A DNA stretch of 64,000 nt from Liolophura sinensis (lineage: Eukaryota; Mollusca; Polyplacophora; Chitonida; Chitonidae), in the NCBI RefSeq assembly GCF_032854445.1, contig NC_088302.1:50810046-50874045 (forward strand). The letters are read 5' to 3'. Shown one piece after another: positions 16,731 through 28,440 of the stretch (within the stretch, counting starts at the first letter, position 1; the number at the start of each line of letters is the position of its first letter). The notes beneath the pieces were generated by a model. That model had not been told where the DNA came from and did no database searches. It saw only the letters and a list, made by a program, of their open reading frames with translations. A program made the translations under genes and the position numbers.

Positions 16731-17335
16731 GCCCCGTTCAGATTATCCAACATCACTCAACTTTTGTTGACTCAACAAGAGTCAACTTAAAGTTGGGTCA
16801 ACAAGTTGAGCCGTGTTGAGTAGTCTGGACGGGCTCCTTAACTTCGTTCAACATCACTGACCACCATCCAACATTGTTGAATCTGAAATGTGCATGTGTA
16901 TTTTATGTCAACAGGTTGAGTCAAGTTGAGTGAAATTAGCTAATCAGTGCCCGTGTAGAAATAACGTGAGCGTCTTAAGGCCCGTGACCTGGGAAAAATG
17001 GCGGCACCAAAGGCGAAAGAGAGGAACTGGTCTCACGATCAGATACCTTTGTTGATACAGGAGTATGAAAGATACCATTGCCTGTACAACACTCTCTCTA
17101 AAGAATACAAAGACAGGGACAAAAGAAAATCAGTCTCATGCATTGGAGAGAAAGACGGAAATTTCCCTCCAATTTTATCGAAGTTTTGGTAAAAAAGACA
17201 GCTCAACACCCGACAACAGTGTTGGACAATGATGACCTATCTGATATGTAACGGGACACTCAGCTTACTTCAACAGCATTCAACTTGCTGTTGAGTCAAC
17301 AAAAGTTGAACGATGTTGGATAGTCAGAACGGGTC
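16731..17335 (+). mobile_element. TIR DNA transposon, non-autonomous, Harbinger-like
   Basis: Terminal inverted repeats of 47 bp match at 42 positions. The left copy starts GCCCCGTTCAGATTATCCAA at 16731; the right copy, read from 17335 on the minus strand, starts GACCCGTTCTGACTATCCAA. Both share CAACTTTTGTTGACTCAACA. The flanks read TAA (left) and TAT (right), close to the 3-bp TWA duplication of PIF/Harbinger elements but not exact. Inside is a MADF-like ORF and no transposase, so the 605-bp element is a deleted derivative. Placement in Harbinger is inference from TIR style plus the MADF/Myb-type second ORF typical of that superfamily. Confidence 0.75.
16998..17192 (+). CDS. MADF/Myb-like DNA-binding domain fragment encoded in the TIR transposon
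   Basis: 64 codons from an ATG in a good context (AAAAATGGCGG). The sequence shows the MADF pattern: Trp11, then LLIQEYERYHCLY (18-30), then SKEYKDRDKRKS (34-45), with the conserved Tyr-Lys-Asp-Arg block. MADF domains are Myb-related DNA binders of about 85 residues. This copy stops just after SKFW, so the last helix is missing or frameshifted. In Harbinger transposons a Myb/MADF protein acts with the transposase to bind the ends. Whether this short ORF is still expressed is unknown. Confidence 0.5.
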   Translation: MAAPKAKERNWSHDQIPLLIQEYERYHCLYNTLSKEYKDRDKRKSVSCIGEKDGNFPPILSKFW

Positions 17336-19234
17336 TATGGGTTTTATGGCTGGTCCACAAGTGTCGGATTTCAGGCGCTTATAGCTTTAATGTGCTGTAA
17401 ATGAACATCTATCATTCTTACGGCACAATTTTTCCCGCCGAGAGATAATGCACAAGAGATGGCCTTAGTCGCCAGTCTATACTACATTTATCTCCATGTA
17501 AATGGGTGAGAACTTACATAAAGACACTTAGCTTAAGGTGAACTTGACCCTTAGCGCCATTACAAAATACAATAGGTAAGTCAAAGATAGAATCTCTTGA
17601 TCCCTGTAAGAAAATTGCTTACACCTATAAGGGAAAGCAGTGTACACTGCACCCTTGCATGCGGGGTCGGCATGTGTCAAGTTCTTGGTCAAACGAATTT
17701 TGGACCCATGGAGGGTTAACTCATGGGAACTTTTGCATGCAGCTTTGTACGATTATTTGGTTGATAACTCACGAATACAACAGATACAACGTTGTTATAT
17801 TTGCGAAGGTCAACGACTTTCCTCACCATGTATATGCAACAAAGTTGTTAAGGACCAAAGTTCGGGAGCGAAGTTCATGATCAGCAATGCATCGTCCGGT
17901 CTAGGTCTACACGTAATGGTGATGGTATTTGTTATAAATACCTTCAAATTTACAACTGATGGAAGTGATGGGGGTGAATACTTTAATCCCAGAGTCAAAG
18001 ACTGAATTCCAACAACCCTGAAGGCGAGGAAATCATTTTGAGGGCAAACAGACCGACTTACTGATAGGATTATAAATTTTATTTGCAAACCGATCTATCT
18101 ATAGAGAATCCATACAGCTTTTGGGTTGAAACAATGAAGCCTAATCGATACCTCTGTACGCACCTTTTTTATTTTATCGTTTAAAACAGGAAGAGTCGCT
18201 TACCGAAGATATCTGGCCAAGCCATGTAACTCGATACCTTCCTGCTAACGCGGCCCTCGGTTTCTGCAATTGAGCGTGCATTGTTTTGTGGGTTGAGCAC
18301 TCTACTTACTCGTGGCACGTATCGATTGGCCATTTGAATGGGGAAATAATGAAAGCATTGACACCTCTATAGTGACAAGGTCCCGGAAACTCCAGGTAAA
18401 GCGGTGATAACAGGGCAAAAGAGGCTCGGGTTCAACTGCTATCAACAGAAAATGGCAAAGCAACTCACGCTGAGAGGCATTAAATTGAAATTTGAGGAGG
18501 GATACCATTGGTGGTAGCGTTGCTTGCCAATAGTGTTCAATGAAAGGTTAATAGTTGGCGCTGTAAACACTGCTATCGGCGTCTATCAGGTAAAAGGTGA
18601 CACAAACGAGTTGTTTCACCTGGAAATATTGACCGTCCAAATACCAAGCGCTTATGGTGGTTATTATCGAGCGGGCCATAATGTGATCTTTACTCAGATA
18701 GGGTGTGAAAAATGACCCCTTCGACTTGAACCTGACACGGTAGGGCGGCCGTGCTTCTCTGGTGTTATAATATTACACAGCGTTGCACGTTTCGAATGGC
18801 CATTTACGGCATCAGAAATCACTGGCAAGGAAAAAATGTACCAATATTTGACATGACGTTTGTCAGAATATTTTTTAAGGATATTTGTCAAGAATAAGTG
18901 AAAAAACACAATTGTTTCTTCCGAGGTTTATTCGTTTTTGTCAGCGAGTTTCATGAAATCATCCATATAACCAAATGTAGTAACTATATTAAACAGTAAA
19001 CCAAATGAATGAGTTGGCGACAAAATCTTTAATATGTAATGTTTTTTCGGCACATCCTTTTGCTCAGGACAACGCATTCTTATTTTCTGCACTTGTAAAA
19101 CTGTTTAAGTGGAGATGACCATGGAGATTTGATTAACTAAAGTAGACAGACAACCGAACTAGACAGATGACTAATTCAAAGTTTTAATCCATCCATCTTT
19201 ACTTTTTTACGCTTATTTTAAACCAACTAAGAGT
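17336..19234. other. Non-coding stretch
   Basis: Frames at 17640-18005 (121 codons, plus) and 18302-18508 (minus) are not recognised. The former has a CYICEGQRLSSPCIC segment with four Cys but no classical zinc-finger spacing. Confidence 0.5.
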
Positions 19235-19246
19235 AATTGCCTTTGG

Positions 19247-19500
19247 ATTTATTTATTTATTTATTTATTTGATTGGCGTTTTACGCCGTACTCAAGAATA
19301 TTTCACTTATACGACGGCGGCCAGCATTATGGTGGGTGGAAACTAGAAAGAGCCGGGGAAACCCACGACCATCCGCAGGTTGCTTGAAGACCTTCCCACG
19401 TACGGCCGGAGAGGAAACCAGCATGAGCTGGACTTGAACTCACAGCGAACGCATTGGTGAGAGACTCCTGGGCCATTATGCTGCGCTAATCAACTGAGCC
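19247..19500 (-). mobile_element. tRNA-derived SINE, full length with target-site duplication
   Basis: The best copy in the window. On the minus strand it has the head GGCTCAGTTG (A box), a B-box-like GTGAGTTCAAGTCCAGC, the conserved central region (CACGTGGGAAGG, CCTGCGGATGGTCGTGGGTT) and the tail AAACGCCAATCAAATAAATA. Flanks AATTGCCTTTGG (19235-19246) and AATCGCCTTTGG (19501-19512) are a 12-bp target-site duplication with one change, showing LINE-driven insertion. Confidence 0.92.
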
Positions 19501-19512
19501 AATCGCCTTTGG

Positions 19513-19890
19513 AAAGACATCTTGGCTATACATGCACTTAACAGAACAGACCTGAAATAGACAGCCTATGCTGCTCTCAGGCGTTTCACGTCATATCTAC
19601 ATCAACAACAAGCAGGGACACAGCCTTCGATTACTCCCACTGGACCAAACAGCCCCCCACCCCCACCCCACTCCCCGCCCCGTCTGGCTATAGAATTTCT
19701 CGTTGTCAGAATTTGAATTTAAATAAATACTTCTCAAAAATTGCAAAAAATTACTTGTTGGTCATTTCCCTATATCTGAGCCTCTGTAAGTACTCAACTA
19801 TTTGCTTATTTTTCTTTAACAAAGAAAATCTCTATAGTTGATGTCCTTGAACCGACCATTCAGCATTGACGGGACGCAGTTTGATACCGG
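19513..19890. other. Spacer between SINE and 39-bp array
   Basis: Contains the G4-capable tract at 19653-19681 and otherwise plain AT-rich DNA. Confidence 0.6.
19653..19681 (-). other. G-quadruplex-capable tract
   Basis: The minus strand carries five G runs of 3-6 within 30 bases (GGGG, GGGG, GGGG, GGGGG, GGGGGG separated by 1-3 bases). This satisfies the usual G4 pattern. It lies between a full-length SINE and the 39-bp array. Confidence 0.7.
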
Positions 19891-21325
19891 AAATGCACGC
19901 ATATATCTCCCACTCACTTAACATCCCATACAATGCAGCATTTATTTTACCCTTGCCTGACATCCCATGCAGTGCAGCACATATCTCTGTCTTACCTAAC
20001 ATTGCACGCAATATAGCTCACATCTCACTCTTATTTCGCATTTCATGCCATGCAACACATATCTCACCCTTACCTCACATTCCATACAGTGCAGTACAAT
20101 TCCCTCCCTTCTCTGACATTCCACGCAATGCAGCATATATCTCGCTCTTGCCTGACATTTCATGCAATAAAGGATGTATCTCACTCTTCCCTGCCATTCC
20201 ATACAATTCAGCACATATCTCACCCTCACCTGGCATTCCATGCAATGCAGCATATATCCTACCTGATATTTCATGCTATGCAGTACACATCTCAACATTA
20301 ACTCACATTTCCTGTAATGCAGTGAATATCTCACCCTTGCCTGACATTCCATGCATTTCATGATATATCTCAACCTTACCTGACATTCCATGTAATGCAG
20401 CATATATATCTCACCATTACCTGGCATCCCACGCTACGCAGCATATATCTCACCCTTGCCTGACATTCCATGCAATGCAGAATATATATCAACCTTACCT
20501 GACATTCAATGCAATGCGGCACATATCTCAACATTCCCTGCCATTTCCTGTAATGCAACATAAATCTCACCGTTGCCTGGCGTTGTATACAATGCTGCAT
20601 ATATTTCACCCTTATCTGGCATTACATGCAATGCAGCTAATATCTCACGCTTTCTTGGAATTCCACACAATGCAGCACATATCTCACCTTTACCCAACAA
20701 TCCATGCAATGCACCACATATCTTGCCTGGCATTCCATGCAATAAAGCATATATCTCACTCTTCCATGACATTCCATGCAATGCAGTTCATATCTCAACA
20801 TTAAATGACATTTCCCGTAATGCAGCATATATCCCACCCTTACCGGGCATAGTACACAATGTAGCATATATCGCGCCCTTATCTGGCCTTTCACGCAATA
20901 AAGCATATACCTCACCCTTTCCTGACATTCCATACAATGCAGCATGTACCTTACCCTTGCTTGACATTCCATGCAATGCAGCATATCTCAACCTTACCTG
21001 GTATTCCATGCAATTCAAACATATATCTCACCCTTGCCTGACATTCCATGCAATCCAACATATATCTCACCCTTACCTGGCATTATATGCAATGGCAAGC
21101 ATATATTTCACCCTTGCTTGATATTCCATGCAATGCTGCCGCAATACATTTTTCTCACATGGCTTTCCAGGCAAACAGCATATATTGTCCCCTCACCTGC
21201 TCTCTCGTGCAAACAGCTGTATATATTCCAGTCACCTGATTTTCCACGTAAACGTCATATATATATCTCTCTCTTTCTCTCATTTATGTTCCGCGCACTC
21301 ATGCAACATATAGGTCATACATAGT
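19891..21325. repeat. Minisatellite, 39-bp unit, about 36 copies
   Basis: Unit CATTCCATGCAATGCAGCAT followed by ATATCTCACCCTTGCCTGA. Because 39 is 13 codons and the unit lacks stops in several frames, long open frames appear on both strands (up to 182 codons at 20573-21121, with a 13-residue period such as HISPLPDIPCNAA). The many opposite-strand frames and the drift between copies argue against a real protein. Confidence 0.92.
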
Positions 21326-21328
21326 ACG

Positions 21329-21691
21329 TCTTCCTCACCTGACATTCCACACCAAATTAACAGCATACATCTCTCTGACCTAATATTCCACGCAAATTAA
21401 CAGCATACATCTCCCTGACCTGACATTCCACGCAATTTAACAGCAACATCTCCGTCACCTGACATTCCACGCAATTTAACAGCAACATCTCCCTCACCTG
21501 ACATTCAACGCAAATTAACAGCGTACATCTCCCTCACCTGAAATTCCACGCAAATTAACAGCGTACATCTCCCTCACCTGAAATTCCAGGCAAATTAACA
21601 GCATATATCTGCCTCACCTGACATTCCACGCAAACAGAGTATATCGTCCCACTAACCTAATTTTCTGCTCTCTCATGCAGCGTATATATCT
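21329..21691. repeat. Minisatellite, 40-bp unit, about 9 copies, related to the preceding array
   Basis: Unit CACCTGACATTCCACGCAAA followed by TTAACAGCATACATCTCCCT. It shares CCTGACATTCCA and CATCTC with the 39-bp unit, so it is a derived subfamily. Several copies are almost identical, suggesting later expansion. Confidence 0.88.
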
Positions 21692-22713
21692 TTGCTACAG
21701 AACAGTGTGATTCTATGGATGCTTGGATGAATGTCGTAGTCATTGTTGCGGAATGCTTTATTAATATGTAAAATAATGTGCATGGATATAGATGTTGGCA
21801 TGAGTAGTACTTATACTTGGCCTGCATAGAAGCGAGTGTGCATGACATCACTGGGACTTATATTTGGGCCTGTACAGAAGTAAGTGTGCATGATATCGTT
21901 AGGATCGCGGCACACTGCACTACACAACATGCACGCAACAGTGAAATGATTAGACTACAAATGATTAGACTACAGTAACTAACTGCTCCCCGGGAATATG
22001 TCATTCCCATGTGCATCATCCCAAATAATTATGATAGTGCATGTCTGTATTTATACGAACATCCAGCATTACAACAACACAGCTATGAAGAAGATACACT
22101 TGGCAAATTTAGATATGTATAATGCAATGACATTTCCCTTTTTAATCTTGGATCGGTAAACACCAGGATGTCATAAAATAATTGTGATCATAATTGAATT
22201 AAATTAAGAGATATGTGATAAAAATTGTAATAATAACATTGGAACCATATACACAGCAACTGAAATCAGCTGTACTCATTCTCACCGTCGAAGACTGTGC
22301 GGAATAAATTTAAAATCTTCAATTAGTGTTTAGTTAGTTAAGTCAAATTGCTATCAAAAACGCTAAAACATTCGCTATTTTGCTGAAAAACATCAAGCAA
22401 TGAGCATTGTATGTACGCAAAAAACCTACATGTACATATAATGTTTGAACCAATGCAGTGTGAGCAATTTCATATTTTCATATGATGCCAATAATTATGT
22501 TCGGGATCTAAACGTGTGAATTCGGACATACCACTTGTTATCAGAATGCATCACGTTAATAATCGACAAGTGTAGCATGCTAGTTTACGAGATAAAAAAT
22601 ATATGTATATACCAAATTTACTTTATCCAGTCCTACACATCTGTCTTACTAAACAGATGTATAGGCCTAATCAGTCTGACTTAGTCAGTTGAGCCTATTG
22701 TTGTCCAAGACTC

Positions 22714-22714
<1 letters not shown>
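21692..22714. other. Non-coding stretch, nothing recognised
   Basis: AT-rich unique DNA without usable frames. Two near-repeats at about 21810-21895 share CTTATAYTTGGSCTG and AGTGTGCATGA, a small local duplication. Confidence 0.55.

Positions 22715-22798
<84 letters not shown>
22715..22798. repeat. AT dinucleotide microsatellite, 42 units
   Basis: Uninterrupted TA for 84 bases. The Tyr-Ile ORF at 22689-22880 is an artefact of it. Confidence 0.98.
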
Positions 22799-22801
<3 letters not shown>

Positions 22802-25800
22802 GATTGGGGGATTCTGTACCCTACAGTGTTACAAACTTACAAGCTGTCAGATGAGTTTACAAGCTATCGGAATACATTAAATATAGCAAATTTTAAACTC
22901 TCAGGTAAAAGTATTTAAGATAAATTTGGCCGTTGTCCGTCTACACTGTATCTTGTTTAGAATACAGAATCAACGTACATGTGAAATCACGAAACAAATG
23001 TTACGTTAATCATGTTAAAGTAGCTTAAACACAATTGTATCAGGCCACGGTGATGTGCAAATGTATTCAATTGAACCACATACATATACTTAAAAAAAAT
23101 TAGTTCTTAAGCAAATCGTAAATTTCACCGCCGATTTCATTTGAAAACACACCAAATCCCAGAGGGTAACACTCACACAAGTTACATGTGGTGTGTCACG
23201 TGGTACACGTAAATTACAGATAAGCTTAATCCTATGTACGAAAAACAGCGGAGTTGGACCCAATACTGAAAGGATTTTTTTCAGACAAAGAGAAATCATA
23301 TTTTCTATAATTATGTATACGATGATATGCCTGCATATATGTACATCAACCAAATTATTCCTGTCTTTACTTAATCGTTGAATCTTTTATACGAGTTTTA
23401 CGAGTTTTAATTATGAACACGTTCAAGGCTATTTCACAGTACAGAACTTTTCTTATCATATAATTAAAAAATTTTATGCCTACTCGTATTCCTTAGAACA
23501 TCTAAACTTATAAATACTATTTGTACAAAATAAATTACAAATTTCAATTCACCCACATGCCCCTGCCTTGCGACAGGGCGAGTTTTACAAGTAAGTATAT
23601 TCTAATTTCCTAAGTAGTGAAAGTAAAATGTTATTTAATTATCGTTAAATAATAGTAAACTTTGTTGTCTCAAGCCTTATCAGACTATGGTGTTTTCGCT
23701 CTGCTAGACAAGTATATCATCTATTAGAGTTAAATGACTTGTAATGAGTTTGGTACATTATGATACGTAACATTTAGTACCGAAAATAATGGGCGCTTTT
23801 GGGTTTTTTTTTTTTTTTGGTCTTAATTAACACTGACAGTCGGATTCACTTATACCTATAAGCAATACTTCATTACACAGAATAATAAAAAAACGACCGC
23901 TCCAGTGTTATTTCGACAGGTTAATGTCCGCGGAAGATGAATGGATGGAGTTAGAGGTGTGAAGTGTTGTGATGATTTTAACACGACGCTGACTCAATTT
24001 TACCCATCAGTGCGTCGGCCGTTCTGGCTGTGCTGAGAAGTGCTCGGCCCACGCCTCGGGTGGAGCTAGGCCAGCCCTAACCAGGGATTCGACCATAAGC
24101 TGTACATGTAGGTACTGATCTGTCTGAAGCCTGTCTACTTCTTACGCCAGGTGAACGCAGGAATCCCTCACCCCCATAGAGACCAGGTCAAACCTATACA
24201 GGCCGCTAGTCTACACAGGTGACAAAGGGGCCAGATAGTTAACCGGCAGCAAACACTCGCCTGCCCCAGACCCAGCTGTGAGAAAGGCAGCCGTATACCT
24301 GTGGCAAACGAGCTTCGCGCTTGGTCGAGAAATGTCAAAACCTTTCAGCTGTTAGGAGCGGCAAAAAGAGAACTGCAGTGTATGAGGTGTAACTATTTGG
24401 CGCGGTGGACTAACATAACCTGATTTGACCCTATCACGGTCCCGCGCGCCCCAGACTAATAAATAAACAGTATGTATGGCTGTGAGGTCATCAATTATCT
24501 GCGCAGACACTCTGACCTATAACATATGTCTACTCCCGTGGCTACCCGCTGCTATCTACTGACATACATATGCCGCCTGCACCATATCTTTAAACACTCT
24601 AAACTTAAGACGCTCAAAACAAATCTTCGCTTGTATCATCCGAAAGTTTTTAAACACTTTCGTACTAACCGGAAATGGGTGCCATTAGCGATGTTACACT
24701 TAAGCAATGGCGACAACTATGTATACTATGGCTGCGGAGAAACTAAGCTAGTTAAAGGTGCAGTACCTAGGTAGATGTGAATAAACTTGTGTAGGTATGA
24801 TGTCTACATGGTTTCTAGAAGAGCTGTAGAGTTATCAGAGTATAGTTATGGTACAGCAAATGTAGGCCCACTACTTTCATCAGATCAATATGAATTGTAC
24901 AGTCAGATGCATGTGCAACTTAGCAGGACGGGGTATGATGGGAGGGGTAGAGTATAGGTGTGGCCCGGCGCGTATACCCCACAGTGGGAGCCAGGCTTCC
25001 CGTATACTTCAGTTACAACAATAAAGGCGGTGTTGTTATCCGGGAAGTTGATCGGCGTTGAGTTTCTCGGTTCTACCCTGTCATTGCTGGCAGATCGGAA
25101 CGGGAAATCTGTCACCGACAAAGTATAGACTAAACACAGATAGTCCTGACGGACAGGGCCAGCTTCAGCCCCGTCCCTCCCGCTATAACATCTGCCATCG
25201 AGACGCACAACATCAGCCGTCATAAATAAGTGTCAGCCTATCGTAATCTGAGCACGGTTTGCATTTAAACTGCGCAACCTTCTGATATTAACTCATTAGT
25301 ATTTGTCAGCAATCTGTACATGTACTCTAACTGGCGTATAGCTTTCTTTACCCTTTTACCTACGCTGGCTTACCTACAGCTGATCAACCTGATCAACTTA
25401 ATACCCCCCTCCCCTTACCTTCCCTTCCCTTCCCTTCTCGAAGTTATTTACTAATTTCACACCCGAGGCAAAAACAAAGCCACCAAGTTGTTCATCAATT
25501 TAGTGGTTATTTTTTTTTTTTTGTCGTCGAATATCTAAATGGTTCCCTTAAATAGAGCGTGCGTTCACAAAACAATACTGCGTCATAATTATTCACATAT
25601 AATAGCTTCTTTTAGTGACAAGTTTTCTTGTTTACATCGGACAAACACAATGGGATGTCGAATCTTTGCCTCGCGGAGTCACAGCATCGACCACGGCGAT
25701 CGATGACGGATAGGAGCAGAAGGTTCAGTACAGCCCAGATTGGGGGATTCTGTACCCTACAATCTCCCAAGGGTGCACGAGTTGTTCCCCCTGTTAGTCT

Positions 25801-27469
25801 ATGTTGCGGTCAGCGCGTTACTTAATGCTCAGTAGACTATTCTTAATGAAACCTGTGTGACGAACATAACATGATAATTGGCGCTTTGAAACATAACACA
25901 TGGGCCCTCCTGGTCGAGTTTATTCAAACCTTTGTCAAGACGCAACTTCCAAGCGAGGCCATATGCTCGAATCTTGTTATTCGCTTAATGATCGGATGTT
26001 TAAATGCAGCTTATCCCGAGGCTCTGCCAGTCTAAGTCAAAACATATTAGATCATTTATCTAATAAATAAATAAACATATAAATAAATAGTTGGGGAATG
26101 CTGTTATTGTCAAGAAAAGGGTAGACATAAAAAGAGTAGGCCTATTATCACCTATAATTTCGGTATAGCCAAAAGGTCAAATCTTCAGATCACCAACACG
26201 TCAATACTGTCATAAATGCATTACATGTCCAGAAAAGGAAATGCTGGTATATAATACACCAGAACAGAATGATAACAAGTAGATAAAAGAAGCAACTCCC
26301 TAATATTGCTGTAAAATATAATTTCTGAGAATAAGGTGAAGGAGGACATGAAGTAGTCCTTCTTGATTATACGATGTTAAACAGAATACAGACAAGTTGT
26401 TATTGCCAAACATTGGTTCTTTCCGTATTCACTATAAATTGATGTACTGGACATCCGGTACTCTGTCTGCTGCTACTTACAGACAATAAATCATCAATTA
26501 TAAGGATTTCTGTACTATGGACACTAAAATATTCACTGAAATTTTCTTCTTGGAGAACATTTTGACCATGTATTGCACGACGATAAGAATTCAAAATACC
26601 TCTCGATTCAAGATCTATAATATCTTTCTAAACATTGTCACTGAATCGTGATATCTGATCATCCAAAGTACTGCTTATTATATATAGTGGCTGTTCTCGG
26701 GGTCTTTGAGTTGTAAATAAATGTTTGCATGAGCATTTAGCAGTCTTACATTCACTTCTTGGTGATCAATCGCCTTCCAACAATTTGGCATGCACCCAGA
26801 GTTCACTTTGCGGGTTAAAAAGCTGTGGTTAGACCAAGCCAAGACCACGATACTAATCGCTCCCATATATACATGAAAACATTGCTAAGAACGGCTTATA
26901 AACATCAATCAATAAATCACGCATGGTATAATTCTACGGTGGGGTAAACATAGTGATGCAAAGTAATGCATCCTTTGTCGTGGAATATGTATCATCGTTC
27001 AGAGTACTACCAAATGCATCATGGGATACATGCAAATATCCATCTTCAAATACTAATCTGATGTGTAAAGTAATCACAATTTATCTTCTTCTTGAAAATT
27101 ACTGTGGCTTCTGTGGTTTATACACTGTTTCTTCTACCTATAAACTATAACTGTGTTCGTGTCTCTTAAATGTGTTAAATAAGGTGTAAAACTCATTGAC
27201 ACAAATAAAATGCTTTTCAAACGATATGCAAGCATTCATGTATAGGGTATAGGTTTTAATACAAGATGACACTATTTGCATGGTAAGCTGACAACATCAT
27301 GTTTCTGCGAGATATACCCTTGCATGGTCAAAACGTATAAAAGAAAAATGTTGAAAACACCATGCATTAATATGAAGCTAACCATGTGAAATCGTCACTA
27401 GATACATATATTCGTGTAGAATGATACTGAAGCACAATGAAACAAGTATTCTTGATGAACAAGATTACA
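22799..27469. other. Non-coding stretch, partly GC-rich
   Basis: Mostly AT-rich. A GC-rich island-like block at about 23990-24450 and another at 24900-25200 (overlapping a 106-codon minus frame at 24903-25223 with no family match) stand out. A 24-bp string at 22802-22825 recurs exactly at 25738-25761. Confidence 0.5.
25403..25438. repeat. Polypyrimidine tract (CCCTT repeats)
   Basis: Near-pure C/T stretch with CCCTT repeated about five times (CTTCCCTTCCCTTCCCTTC), the kind of tract that can form triplex DNA. No gene association is seen. Confidence 0.7.
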
Positions 27470-27690
27470 GCAACTTCCGAAGTTGCTATCACCCTGGCAC
27501 GGCACAATGAGCAAGAAGAATTTCTCGCCAATGCAGTCGTAGTGGTGAGTTTAAGTTCGGCTCATGCTGCCTTCCTCCTCGGCTGTAGGTGCGAAGGTCT
27601 GCCAGCAACCTGTCGATGATGGTGTGTGCTACTTCCTCCATAATGCTGGCCGTCTTCGAATAAGTGAAATATCAAATAAATTAATAAATA
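27470..27690 (+). mobile_element. tRNA-derived SINE, diverged near-full-length copy
   Basis: Diverged but collinear with the family. It shows GCCAATGCAGTCG, GTGAGTTTAAGTTCGGCTCA (B-box region), CTTCCTCCTCGGCTGTAGGT, GGTCTGCCAGCAACCTG and CCATAATGCTGGCCGTCTTC. The tail is shortened to AAATATCAAATAAATTAATA. The head around 27470-27510 is recognisable only weakly. A 34-bp minisatellite starts within a few bases of the tail. The nominal ORF at 27437-27619 runs through this SINE and is not a gene. Confidence 0.75.
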
Positions 27691-27692
27691 TT

Positions 27693-28330
27693 TCTGTGGA
27701 ATAATGTCAAACCGTCGTAGGTCATTCGTGTCCGGTAATGTTAAACCATTGTGGGCCATTCGCATCCGGTAATGTTTAAACCATCGTCGGTCATTCGTGT
27801 CTGGTAATGTTAAACTATTGTGGGCCATTCGTATCCGGTAATGTCAAACCATCGTCGGTCATTCGTGTCCGGTAATGTTAAACTATTGTGGGCCATTCGT
27901 GTCCGGTAATGTCAAACCGTCGTAGGTCATTCGTGTCCGGTAATGTTAAACCATTGTGGTCCATTCGTGTCCGGTAATGTTAAAACCATTGTGGGCCATT
28001 CGCATCCGGTAATGTTAAACCATCGTCGGTCATTCGTGTCCGGTAATGTTAAACTATTGTGGGCCATTCGTATCCGGTAATGTTTAAACCGTCGTAGGTC
28101 ATTCGTGTCCGGTAATGTCAAACCATCGTCGGCCATTCGTGTCCGGTAATGTTAAACCATCGTCGGTCATTCGAGTCCGGTAATGTTACACCAATGTGGC
28201 CATTCGTATCCGGCAATGTTAAACTATTGTGGTCAATTCGTATCCGGTAAAGTTAAACCATCGTGGGCATTCGTGTCCGGTAATGTTAAACTACCATGGG
28301 CCAATCGTGTCCGGTAATGTTTAACCACTG
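27693..28330. repeat. Minisatellite, 34-bp unit, about 19 copies
   Basis: Unit CATTCGTGTCCGGTAATGTT followed by AAACCATCGTCGGT, alternating with an AAACTATTGTGGGC variant. Some copies have one extra base. It begins directly after a SINE tail. Minus-strand ORFs here (TLPDTND repeats) come from the array. Confidence 0.92.
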
Positions 28331-28440
28331 TGAGATGTTCTTGCAAAGCACTGTTTAAGCGCCATCGGATATGCCTGTGGAATAATGTTAAGTACCATGA
28401 GATATCCGTACAAAGTAATTTTAAATGAATGAACAATTAC
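28331..28440. repeat. Decayed edge of the 34-bp minisatellite
   Basis: Pieces such as GTGGAATAATGTTAAGTACC and ATGAGATATCCGTACAAAGT keep the unit's outline (GTGG-AATAATGTTAA-ACCATGAGA) with heavy divergence. Confidence 0.5.

Noticed and set aside
17640-18005. 121-codon plus ORF with a four-Cys stretch
   Set aside because: The Cys spacing fits no zinc finger I know and a second frame overlaps it; no other support.
19866-21324. Several long open frames on both strands (up to 182 codons)
   Set aside because: They run through a 39-bp tandem array whose unit is 13 codons and lacks stops; frames overlap on both strands with no independent coding signal.
22689-22880. Tyr-Ile repeat ORF
   Set aside because: Product of the TA microsatellite at 22715-22798.
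27437-27619. 60-codon plus ORF
   Set aside because: Runs through a diverged SINE copy.
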